The notes under the pieces are model-generated. The model did no database searches and was not told the DNA's origin. It saw nothing but the letters and a program-made list of their open reading frames with translations. Below, in pieces: positions 18,699 to 29,673 of a stretch of DNA of 64,000 nucleotides. This stretch comes from Rosellinia necatrix (Eukaryota; Ascomycota; Sordariomycetes; Xylariales; Xylariaceae). The stretch's first letter is position 1; the number at the start of each line of letters is the position of its first letter. The stretch covers positions 3,658,001 through 3,722,000 of the forward strand of contig JAGYVD010000003.1 in the NCBI GenBank assembly GCA_021209875.1, read 5' to 3'. Both the position numbers and the translations under genes were made by a program.

Positions 18699-19871
18699 GC
18701 CGGGAGAGCATCGGCGTTCCCCGGCCGAGGGCGAGGAAGGATCTATACTACCGTATTCGAATGCTTGCAGTTGCTCAGCGCGGACGTTAACCCCGTGCAG
18801 TTCAATTTGGCATGCCAGGGGAAAAAAGTGGTCCCGAGGCTGGGGATAGCAACTGGGGTTGATGCAAAGTGAGTAGGATTGGGACTTACTCCCCCCGTAG
18901 CGTTAGAATGCGACTCCCTATGGCGTCCGGTATAGGAATTGAACATATGAATACCACCATCGGATCGGCCTACCCAGTAGGAGCGAACGCAACGACGCAG
19001 CTAGCGGTTGTCGACGTGACTCGAGCACCCAACACGCAGCCCCTTAGCATGCCTCGACCTGCCAGACACGGGCACGCATCGAATCAGGATCTTCCGTTAG
19101 GTGAACCGCAGGGCCTTAGTAATAGCCACGTGGGGATCTAAGGCTACAGGAGTCATGCACGGCGCTGGATTCGGCGACCTAAGGTGAGAAAAGAAACAGT
19201 AGAAATCTCGTGCATAGAAAACATAAGCCGCAGCAATAGCCAATGTAACAGTGAGATACCTTTCGACGACGAGGAGCCGGGGTGCGATTCGCTGGAGGGG
19301 GCTCTGGAGACATGCAATGATGCGAGCGCAGCAACCGATAAAACTTACTATTAGTGCCTTGTATGTGTGTCATGAGACTTTAGCTGGGTAGCATAGGGGT
19401 TACCGATCCCGCGATCCTATCACGAGCGCGTATGTATAAGCTAGAGTGTTTCCTTCGTACAGCCAGGTGACCTCGTCTGGGCCTATAAGGCAATGCAATG
19501 CAATTTCCCTGTCTATTCATGTATGCCGGAGTAAGTGTACTTAGGCAGCGTTGTCATTGCCCCTGGTTAAAACCATCGTAGAATAGCAACGCGACTCCCC
19601 CAAAAAAAAAAAAACCTAGACGAACTTCTGCCTCAAATCCATCACAGTAACCTGAACACCATAGAGATATCTTCTCATATCAACGCCCGCGCCTTCAAAT
19701 GGAAAAGGAATAGGATAGAGTCGGCTGTACATTTGTGCGATAAAAGTCATACCGCTGCCCCAACACACAGCGAGCTCGGGTTGTGGGTTGTAGATGGCTT
19801 TCCCGCGTGAACGTAGCTGTGTGTGCATGCATGCATGCATGCATACTACTTTGCCATCTTGCCGTCTCTAA
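18699..19871. other. Intergenic region between E2 and gluconokinase 3' ends
   Basis: 1.2 kb with no supported gene. It contains an A12 run (~19603-19614) and a (TGCA)n microsatellite. Confidence 0.5.
19824..19843. repeat. (TGCA)n microsatellite
   Basis: Five consecutive GCAT units, self-complementary. Confidence 0.85.
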
Positions 19872-20618
19872 TCAAATAATTTCGCTGATCTGATTCGTGG
19901 CCCGTTCCAATGCTACTTCAAGCACCTCAGAGATGGGTCCGCTCACATCAACGCTAATCACGTCGGTCTCGTCTGCCGTCGGTGGCTCTAGGATCTCAAA
20001 CTGGCTCCGCACCATGTTGGCCCCCATGTAGTGGCCCTCACGCGACCCGACACGCTCGAGAAGTACGGCCTCCGGGGCGTGAAGATATATGAAGTGAAGC
20101 AATACGCCATGGGAGAAGTACGGGGCTACTCTGATGACATCACGGTACTTCCGCTTCAGTGCCGAGCATGTCAGTACTACCCCCTGGACCCCTGTTTGCA
20201 GCCGCCGGAGAGACGCTTCGCGCAGAGCAGTGAGCCAGTCCCATCGGTCAGCATCCGTCAGTGGAATCCCATTGGCCATCTTATCAATGTTCACTTGCGG
20301 GTGATACTGTACCGGCGGTTTAAGTCAGCATTTGATGCGGCAATCGTACAAGGCTATCGAGACTGGATTTACCTCATCGCCCTCGATATATGGTAGCTGT
20401 AGAACCTTAGATAGATGCTTGGCAACGGTCGTCTTGCCGCACCCAGCCGGGCCGGTGACAAGCCAAATGTGGTGCACCATCGGTGCTTGTGTGCCGCTAA
20501 CCCTCATGGTAGTATCGATGGCCGGTGGGTTTGACCCAAAAGGCTCCATCGTGGAGGACATGGAATTGGCTGGTGGGATATCCCCGGCTAGTAGACTGGA
20601 CGTGTTGTGAGTTAACAT
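19872..20618 (-). CDS. Gluconokinase
   Basis: ATP-dependent kinase making 6-phosphogluconate from gluconate, feeding the pentose phosphate pathway. Exons 20618-20373 and 20306-19872 give 226 aa. The P-loop is HIWLVTGPAGCGKTT, followed by AKHLSKVLQLPYIEGDEYHP and VNIDKMANGIPLTDADRWDW, the gluconokinase signature. Later blocks are VVLTCSALKRKYRDVIR, FIYLHAPEAVLLERVGSR and HYMGANMVRSQFEILEPP, all diagnostic. The intron 20307-20372 has a GCTGAC branch and keeps GDE|YHP in phase. The start is uncertain: ATGs at 20618, 20561 and 20549 are all in frame upstream of the P-loop, and the one at 20549 has the best context (A at -3). The true protein may therefore be about 20 residues shorter. The open frame continues further upstream but only with a GTG. 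Confidence 0.92.
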
Positions 20619-23600
20619 TTGGCCGCAGGGTTGTTGGTTCTTTGTCTCCCGCAACCTTGAGGACACGGATGTAGAAGAGAAGGCCGGGCAGAGAGCCTGT
20701 TCCTAGGCGGTAGCCGGGAATTTACCACGTTGGGCGCCGGGATTTCTCGGTTATTTACGTGGTACGTGGTGCTGCCCTTCGCTCTAGAAGCCGGGCAGGG
20801 ACAACAGAAGCCCCAGCGTATTGAACAAACCCCCTTCCAGAGGCCGGGGAGAAGTGCAGTTCAGGGAAGGCTGCCGGCAGTTGGGACAAGAAGAAGAAAA
20901 AAAAAAAGAACCGGGCAGTAGTCAACTAAGCGGCTTATCAAGTAGCGTACCAGGTAGCGTACCAAGGTAGCGTACCGAGTAGCGTACCAAGTAGCGTGGC
21001 CGAGGGATGGAGAGTGAAGAACAGAGTTGGCATTGTGTATGCTACGCCGGCGAGGGCGTGGTGATTTTATAAGGGACTGGCACTGGGTCGGTAGGTTGAG
21101 GAGAGATAGGCTGGGAGGTGAGTTAACCATGGCCTAGCTTGGAGGACAGGACATTTGAGAAAAGCAAATGTATGCTCGTACCCGGTCGCACTTGCTGTCG
21201 GCAAGTGAAGCCGGTCCCGTTCACCGCATTGAGTGCGCGACGCCCAGCCTGATTGAGGCAGAGACGGAGACTAGTGGGAGGACCCCGGCCAACGGCAAAG
21301 CTTGCAGGATTGGGCTGGGACGGCCTAGGAGAGAAGAATGATCTGTTGGAATGTCGAACAAGGTAATTTCTCGAGAGTCGGGACCAATCAGCTGTCACGT
21401 CGGATATGTGGTGCAGGTGCAGGACCCCGGCGTGGGGTGTTTCTTGCCGTCTCTATACTTACCTATACCTGCCCCGTAAGTCCCTATGTACCGAGTGCAC
21501 TCTTTGTGTGAGAGTGCAGATGTTATCTACTAGCTGTGCGCTACCCGTACCCCACCCCATAGGTACCCCAGGTACCTAGATAGTAGCGTAGACTTGCCAT
21601 AGGTACCAGATGCATATGTAAGTGGAAAGTGAGCAACTACAGCTTCTCTACCTATTTTGGGACCTACCTTTCCCCTACACGCCTGTCGGCCGGGCTGAGT
21701 TCCCATCTTGCATATATGCGGTGCTAACTTCGCTATGCGCGTTTACCGAATGCTGCGCTGCTGACTCGGATATTCAAACGACTGGTCATTTTCTAGAGGC
21801 AGAGAGCCCCTATTGGACCTAGCATTGTGTAATGATGGTATCGGTGGTGTTTGTGAAAGGGCCCGTTTGCGTTTGCCCTTGTTCTGAAGCGTGGTAGGTC
21901 TTGGCCATTGGTGACTCGCTTTGAACAACATCATTTCACTTGGGGTAGCAATAACACCCCGCCAGTCCGGGATGTGGTCTTGGCTCGCAATGGAATTAAG
22001 GTTAGATGGGTACTTATGTATGTATGCCATCACGTAGTACCTACCTACCTAAGGTAGGTAGCTTAAGATACAGCACCTAGGTGGGCAAATATGGGAAGCA
22101 ATGTCGTTGGCGCGAAAGCTTCTACGGGGAACCTACTCGTCGTCCTGCGGATTCACCGAGAGAGGGCTTCGTGCTAGGTATAGGTATTAAGCTAGACAGC
22201 AACCGAAGCGGTTTCGCCTGCGGAATACATGGCTAACAGGTCAGAGCCGCCTACGAAGCGCCTGAATGCAACCGGTGGCAGAGACAGCGGTAGAAGGAGA
22301 AGGAAATAGCTATGCAGGAGTTGTGTGTTGCTGGGGAACGTGGGGGTCAGGCTTTTTCCGGTGGTGAGAATCGGCGAAACGCTATAGGTATAATGTGTAC
22401 AGAGCCGGCCAGGCGTGGGGTCTGTCTGCTTTTCCACAAGGTGAGAGGAACTCCACGGCTGCTCGTGGCCCCGTTGGCCTTCACGCGATAAAAATGTGGA
22501 GGAGATACAATTAGTCCGTAGCTCCTTAGCCATCGATCTAGTCCCGAGACCATGTGGTCCCAGAGCGACATTCTCTGCAAATAGTGGCGTCGGGATAATT
22601 AGATGTAAAAAGTAGGACCTCCAGGGCCCGAACGCTCACTTTTTTTGATGGGGTTTTACGACACGCCCTTGAGGTTGCGGAGTCGGACAAGTAAGTAGGG
22701 GCGGAAACCTTTCAGGGGGGCCTGGATACACGCCCTCCTCCCCTCCTGTCTTTCTTGGGTAGCCGTGATGACGTAGCCTCCATTATCGCGCTTATGGACG
22801 ATGTATTTTGCGTAGGGCATGGAAAGCTGTAGCCTCCCAATGGTGATGAGCATGAAGACCTAATATGAGCAAATATACACGACCTACCCGAGAAGAACTA
22901 GGATCTGGCTGGTTTCTGCTGTGTTGGCCTAGTTTGCGCTTGTTGCATTGCAGTAGGGAATTTTTGTTTCTTATTAGCTGCCCGGGTATTAAATTTGGTG
23001 AGTACCAACAAGAAGTTTTGATGCTGCAAGAAGCGCATTGAATGCAAGCTGCCTAGTAGTCGGGAGTATTGTGTTTTGTGGATCTCCCCTTTCTTGGCTT
23101 AACACAGCTCTCGTAAAATGTCTTGAACGAACCCTGCTTCATGGTATTGTCCGGGGTACTGAAGACGTTAATAAGGGATATTAGAGATGCCTCGAAGTCC
23201 GCTATGAACCCACTGCTAGCCCAGGGCTCCTCAAACACCACATGGGATGGCTACAATTGTGTAGTTTCGGATAGGGGCTCCAGGTGTCCATGTGCGTCTC
23301 CCATCCTCCCCCAAAGGTAAAACTGGACAGGCCAGGGCTGGACAAGTCCGCAGTTGAGGTACCGCTTTTATCCTATAATAAAACTGCAATGTTCGGTGGC
23401 CATCGTGCGTACGAACATGATCCTAACTTGGGTCATGGCATGCCGGCGGTCGTGTGTCTGCGCATGAAGTCTCACGTGAACTATCCGTTGCCCTTGAGTG
23501 TTACGATCAAGCCTCACCTGCATGTCACTGTCGATCGTTCATGTGACTCTGCTATAGACTAACCTAAGGATTAGGTGCGTTGCATCTGCTTCACAATTCC

Positions 23601-25033
23601 CGACAATTATTTTTCAGCCTGTCTCAAAGCTCTTCTGTAGTCTTCCCCGGCCGCCCTGTGAGTGGTAATATGACGTAGGGCGGGGGACCGCAGCTATAAT
23701 GCCATTGGTACCGTGGAAACGGCTAACGATACATAGGAACGAATCGGCATCGCATGTGTTACATCGACGTATTAGGAACTTTCGATATCTCAGACGGTAT
23801 TCAGTCCACGTTGGGCTGCGACTCTATCGCCATGCCGACTGAAAACAAAAGGCAAAAGCCGTTGGGATCTGGTCGGGCGTCAACTTGATGACAGACTATC
23901 GGAATTTACCGAATGAGGTTCGGTCGTCGTCATGCAAAGAAGACTGCAAGGTTGTTGTCTGCTGACGGCAGATTAAGGAGAAAGTCTGGGGAGTATTGGT
24001 CGGCATCTATGTTTTGATTACACTGGAGATTCGATAACTCTACAGAATAGCTGCACAGCTACCGCAGACGTAACATGTGGGGGGAAGTGATGTTGCCCAA
24101 GTCAGCAACTCAGCCAGTGTATACAAACTCGGATGGGACTCATTTTTCGGCTGGCATCCATCGTCTTACTCGAGCCTACCTCGAGTTCCCGAAATTCATA
24201 CCTGCCTAGGCTAGGCGGCTTACGGTTGATACTGGTGGCGACGACTAGGTAATAACTGGTAGGTATGGGAAGTTGAGCGAGGAGAGTTGAAGTGAGTTGA
24301 GCTCGACCCCACCTTTCATTCTAGAAGGAATTTGTGGTAATACATCTTAGGTAGGGTCTTGGTTGTGGCGCAGGTCGAAAACACTTGCATGATCCATAAG
24401 TAAGTACATAGTTACATAGAATACATTCATCAAGGGCAAGATGGGGAAACGTGGGGCAAATAGGGCGGCGTGTGAGTGGCCAAGGTTGTATGTCTGCTCC
24501 ATGCCCCTGGTTTGAACCGTTTTTTTTTCTCTCAAACCCCTTCCACTGGACTGCTCGGTTTGTGATGTCACGCCTTCCCTTGTTACCTTGGGTATTAGGT
24601 TAAAGTAGGTACGGAGTGCGGGCGCCTGCACAGTCGCAGTGTTACGGTGTACATATCTGGGTACTTGAGGTACTGGAGCACACGAATGTTTACCTGCCTG
24701 GAGGGAAAGGACAAACATCAGCTACCTCCCTACAAAGTACCTGCCTGCAATTTGGTTGGTGCCTGCCTAAATCATCTACCTACCAGATCCGTCCATCCGG
24801 CCAATAGAGTGTTGCATCTGCCCGCACCGCCCAGTCAACCGAGAGACCAGGTAAAGGTCCCGTCGGCCCTAATGAGTCCCCTCTTCTGTCTGTCTCGAGG
24901 TACTGCTTCAATACTAAGAAGCCCTTGCCCACGACGCTTCGTTGCACTCAGACAACGCCTAACCTCCCCCAAACCAATATATTCGCCTGGTTCGTTGCCA
25001 CCCGGTCCTCCGCAGTTTCACCACACAGCCACC
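20619..25033. other. 4.4 kb region without a recognisable gene
   Basis: Longest gene-free stretch in the window, lying between two divergent promoters (gluconokinase, DPP3). It contains a 12-13 bp tandem repeat (20940-20999), AGGTA/TACCT motifs (e.g. around 21561-21605 and 22036-22082) and many short ORFs (at most ~115 codons) without family resemblance or plausible splicing. Non-coding transcripts or a degraded element are possible but not demonstrated. Confidence 0.5.
20940..20999. repeat. Tandem 12-13 bp repeat (AAGTAGCGTACC)
   Basis: Five adjacent copies of (A/G)AGTAGCGTACC or AGGTAGCGTACC; the last one ends in GTGG. Confidence 0.85.
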
Positions 25034-27553
25034 ATGGATGCCCAAGATTTGAAGCATTATCTTGCCGATGCACCCCCTAGCGTTGTGAGACTCGAAATCG
25101 AGAAGCATTTCGAGCCCTTGAGTGACAAACAAAAACGCTATACCCACTTCATCAGCAGGTTAGTCGGCCCTGTGTTCCGAGGTCATGTCACATCGAGCAT
25201 GGCTAACCTTCGGGGTATGTAGGGCTTCCTTCGAGGGCACCAGGGTGGTGTTGCGGCAGGTCTCGCCCGAGTCAGAGCCAATAGTGAGCCGAGGCCGAAC
25301 CCAATAATACGACTGTGTGCAGAAAAGTGTTGACAGTGGCATCTAGTTTGATTTTATTCTTGCCCTGCATAAGGCATCAGGGGGGGATTGGAAAGGCTTG
25401 CAGTCCAAGGCCGGTGTTTCGGACGAGGACTTGGAGCATTTCTTCAACTATGCCGCCCAATTCCTCGGCAACACTGGCAATTACAAGAGCTTTGGTGATG
25501 CCAAGTTTATTCCCAGGTGCCCGGAATCTGCCTTTGCTGCGCTTGCTGCGACATCCCCCGAAGCGCAAAAATGCTACGCCTCCACTGCCGGTGCCATTTT
25601 CTCAGCTGACAAGCCTGGCCTGCTGCATCTGGGCTATCCGGACCAGGGTCACATGACGACATATTATCCTAATTCTCCCGGTATAACCCAGACTGAAATC
25701 GAGGCAGTCTCCACGTGGATGGGGAAGAAAGGATTGCTCCCAGAAAATACCCGGTTGGCTAAGTTGTCAGGGGGTATATTCGAAATCTTGATAGCCTCGG
25801 CCGATGTCACAATTCCTGGTGAAGGGAGCGATATTGGGAAAGGCACCGAATTCAAGATTGATGATGGCATCCTGGCCGGAAAAACCGTCAAGCTGGTTTA
25901 CGGCGACCACTCTAAAGAGATGACTGCCATATCAGCTAATACGAGGAGGGCGGCGGAGAATGGAGATAACGAGAACCAGCACAAGATGTATGAAGCATAC
26001 ACAAAATCCTTCGCCAACGGTTCGATCCTTGCGTTCAAGGATAGCCAAAGGTTTTGGATCCGGGATAAAGGCCCGATGGTGGAATCGAATATCGGCTTCA
26101 TCGAGACCTATCGAGACCCCGCCGGCATTAGGGGTGAGTGGGAAGGGTTCGCCGCCATTGTGAACCTCGAGCGTACGCGAGCATTTGGGGCCCTCGTCGA
26201 TGCTGCCCCAACCTTGATTCCTCTCCTACCATGGAGCAAGGATTTTGAAAAGGACAGTTTCTTATCTCCCGATTTTACCTCGTTAGAAGTTCTCACCTTT
26301 GCAGGCTCCGGAATCCCAGCAGGCATCAACATTCCGAATTACGACGATATTCGGCAAACTGAGGGCTTCAAGAACGTGTCACTTGGGAACGTCCTGAGTG
26401 CGAAGGCCCCCAACGAAAAGATCCCATTTATTGCCGAAGGAGATCTCGAGGTATACCAAAAATATCGTGACGGCGCTTTTGAGGTGCAGGTTGGCCTACA
26501 TGAGCTTACTGGCCAGTATGCATCTCAGAACCTTTCTTTTTCCGCTTTAAGCATATTTTTGGCCTGTCCCCTCTGCCTACCCTGGACCTTAAATGGATTG
26601 GGACCTACCATTCACGACAATTTGCTGACTCTTGGCTTTGGATAGTGGCTGCGGAAAGTTGCTTCAGGAGACTTCTCCAGGGGTATTCAACTTTGACAAA
26701 GAGAACCCGCCGATCTCTCCCCTGACGAACAAGCCTATTACTACATGGTATAAACCAGGCCAAACCTGGGGTTCCGTCTTTGGCAGTTTGGCAGGCGCAT
26801 ACGAGGGTAAGCATCTTAAATGTCCTTTGTTCACTTTACTTGTAGTTTATCATCCTGCCATGCTCACGGATATTAATCTTGAGATGTTTATTCTGTGCTG
26901 CTCTCTCCCGTCTCAGGAACGAATTGCTAATTTGTAATTATTCAGAATGTCGTGCCGAGCTCGTCGCAATGTTCCTTAGCTGCGAGTTTCCCGTCCTCAA
27001 GATTTTCGGTTTTGGTGACGGATCATTTGACATTGAAGGTGAAGCAGGCGACGTGCTCTATGCCTCTTATCTTAGCATGGCGCGTGCAGGCCTCACTGCC
27101 CTTGAGATGTGGGATCCCAAGAGCCGAAAATGGGGCCAACCACATTCACAGGCGCGTTTCAGTATTTTGCAGTGCTTCCTACAGGCCGGCGAGGGCTTTT
27201 GCAAGCTTGAGTATGAAGGCGACAACCTAGAAGGTGCCGTGATCAAGCTCGACCGATTTAAAATCCCGACGGTTGGCCGCCAGGCCGTCGGCGAATATCT
27301 GCGCAAACTGCACATATACAAATCCACAGCCGACGTCAACGCCGGTACCCGGTTTTTTGGCGAAATGGCCGATGTCGACCCCGAATTTTGGGGCAAAAAG
27401 GTACGGGATGTAGTGCTTGCAAACAAGCAGCCGCGGAAGGTGTTCGTTCAGGCCAACACGTACCTCGATGAGGCTACGGGCGGGGTTACTTTGAAACACT
27501 ATGATGCTACTCCTGAGGGCATGATTCAGAGCTGGGCTGAACGAAAGGTTTGA
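25034..27553 (+). CDS. DPP3: Dipeptidyl peptidase III (metallopeptidase M49)
   Basis: Zinc exopeptidase that removes dipeptides from the N-terminus of oligopeptides, usually cytosolic. Exons 25034-25158, 25223-25283, 25347-26515, 26646-26806 and 26946-27553 give 707 aa, the family length. The zinc motif HEXXGH is HELTGH (447-452), followed by GCGKLLQE; the second motif is EECRAE (505-510), supplying the third zinc ligand. Other M49 blocks are [47 protein letters not shown] and [19 protein letters not shown]. The third intron splits the zinc motif at His452 (CA|T) and the fourth splits EECRAE at Glu506 (G|AA). The ATG at 25034 is in excellent context (ACCATGG). An in-frame ATG at 24872 without intervening stops would add 54 residues resembling a mitochondrial presequence. 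Confidence 0.94.
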
Positions 27554-28069
27554 CTGCAAATTGAGTCATAGGATGGGGGGCTTATTGTGACTGATGGCCA
27601 GGTACTGTCGCTCGTCTCGTCGGGAGTAACTCTGATGGCGAGAACGAACTGATAGCTAAATACCTAGGGAGCGAAACCACCTTGGGCGTTGGCCAAGATG
27701 TACTTCTCAATCTAGATAAACCAATGTTAGCAAAAGGGGTATTCCTGTTCTTTCTCGTGACATAGTCCGCAGTACTACAAAATGCGTAGGGAAAGACTCG
27801 TCGTGGTTTCTGTGTCTCCGAAAACCCTCGTATTCCGGAACAGCACTGGTTTCGATTGAACAGTCGTGATGCCTTTGTAGTCCTTTTTATTGACTAAAAA
27901 CCTCAATTACAGACGCCAGAATCAATGTGACCGATGCCTCAACGTCCAGATGCAATAGGCAGAGCCAGCCCAATTTCCGCGATTCGCCATCCACAATTTG
28001 TGAGTGTTTTCCCTTCTAAAGCATCATCATAATCGACCGAGAAAAGTCCCATTTCGTCGTCAGGTTGGT
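27554..28069. other. Convergent 3' intergenic region DPP3 / RPL6
   Basis: 516 bp between two stop codons, presumably the two 3' UTRs. No gene or repeat is seen. Confidence 0.6.
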
Positions 28070-29021
28070 TTACCACTTCATCTCGTGGGGCTTGTCGCCG
28101 TTGCGCAGACTGAAAGAGCTGGCGAGGTAGCTGGCGAGCATGTCTACCTTCTTGATGTTGGCAATCAGAGCTTTGTCGATGGTCTTCTGGTCCGCTGCTC
28201 GGCTGCTGCTAATTTCCTTCTTCTGTAAAATCATATTCGTTAGCTTGGGCTCCATTAGACTTCGGCCCCCCCCCCGCGGGCGGGTTCCGTACCTGTGGCT
28301 TCTCCCCCTGCTTGAAAAAGGCGTCTTCGCTGGCCTTGTCCTTGGCAGTATCACGAGCGAAGTATTTGGGTTCCGCAACCTCGTCAATCTTGGCCTGGTC
28401 GACACCAGAAAGGTCGATCTTCTGGGAGGTGGCGATGACGTATCGGGAGTTGACACGCCTCAGAGGGACGCCGTTGACCTTGAAGGGGCCGGTGACGAGG
28501 AGGACACCCTGGTCGAGAGCCTTGAGGAGCACAACACGCTTGCCTCGGAATCGGCCAGCCAACAGGATAAGAATGGTACCGGGGGTGAGAGACTCGCGGG
28601 GAACCCAAGGCCGAAGGGTTTTGCGAACCTAGATTGACCATTATCAGCTTCATGTTCCAAATCTTGAACTACGAAAGCCGTATCCCGTCCGCTCCAAGCA
28701 AGTCCCAGCACGCCCAACCCAATTCAATCCGATATAGGAACGTTTGTGGCGGTCCCGCCCGTCCGCCCGTCCGCCCGTCCGCCCGTTCGCATGCTCCAAA
28801 TCTCAGGCATAGGCAACCCAAAAACTTGCAGTTGCGCAATCTCGTAGGTTTGCAACCCCGGGTCGGTATAATGCGGATTGCATCGCGATCGCATCGTTGC
28901 AACTCACCTTCTTTGGCTTGGGCTCATCCGTGGCAGGGTACCATTTCTGGGCCTTTTGGGAAGGGTGAGGGACCTCCCGGGTCGACTTTCCGAACGTCTT
29001 CTGTGTGCTCGGCTGCGACAT
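28070..29021 (-). CDS. RPL6: 60S ribosomal protein eL6 (L6)
   Basis: Large-subunit ribosomal protein. Exons 29021-28908, 28628-28293 and 28222-28070 give 200 aa. Exon 1 reads [20 protein letters not shown] then [16 protein letters not shown]. Exon 2 has [59 protein letters not shown] and [14 protein letters not shown], all eL6 hallmarks. Exon 3 ends with the family-typical [15 protein letters not shown]. Intron 1 (28629-28907) is 279 nt, the longest in the window, and carries a GC-rich tandem repeat. Intron 2 (28223-28292) has a GCTAAC branch and a run of ten consecutive G in the transcript strand. The gene is divergent from RPN13. Confidence 0.95.
28753..28789 (-). repeat. Tandem GGGCGGAC repeat in RPL6 intron 1
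   Basis: Four or more 8-nt units on the transcript strand, providing at least four GGG runs in ~35 nt; such a spacing can form a G-quadruplex. Confidence 0.75.
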
Positions 29022-29673
29022 CGTGGCGTTGGTCGGGAGTGGTTGTTGGTAGAGGGGGATTGGCGGGCTGTTGATGATGTCGAGTGAAGTCAATCAAAAT
29101 TCCCTTTGCGCAAAAATGGAAAGATAGATTTTGGTGGGTTTACGCGAGCCCTGTGGGTGCCACATAAAATCGGGCGTATCAGGCGCGGGGTGGCTTGACC
29201 CCTCCTTCAGCCACACTTTTACAAGATTACAGAGGTAGGTACACCTACCCTTGTCTTTGTATCTACGCTAGAAATGAACAAGGTTAGCTTCACTCAACCA
29301 TGATTACGTCATCGTCCTGGAGAATGGGTCGTAGCAGAGTAACTACCTAAGGTACATGTACCTCTTAAAATCAGGGCGCCTACTTAGGTGCCTAGGTAGG
29401 TATGTCCTCCATGCTCCATGCTCCATGCTGCCGCCCCCGCCAACGCCCCACCTCCCCCCCAACTTACCACATCAGTAGGTAGGTAGTTATCACTGACGAA
29501 GCTTACCTGTAGCCTTCCGCATAACTTACCTTGGCAACTAACTATTTCTTTCGTCGCCTCGAATTTCACACACGACACAAGCAAACAAATAAATAACCGA
29601 ATCACGACAGATACAAACCGAAAAGGTCGCCTATTTACCTTGCTCCATCTGAAGTTGTCCACATTTTCTGAAC
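29022..29673. other. Bidirectional promoter RPL6 / RPN13
   Basis: 652 bp between divergent start codons. AGGTA/TACCT motifs are clustered at 29231-29410 and near 29475; a triple CTCCATG run occurs around 29407-29428. No gene is supported. Confidence 0.55.
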
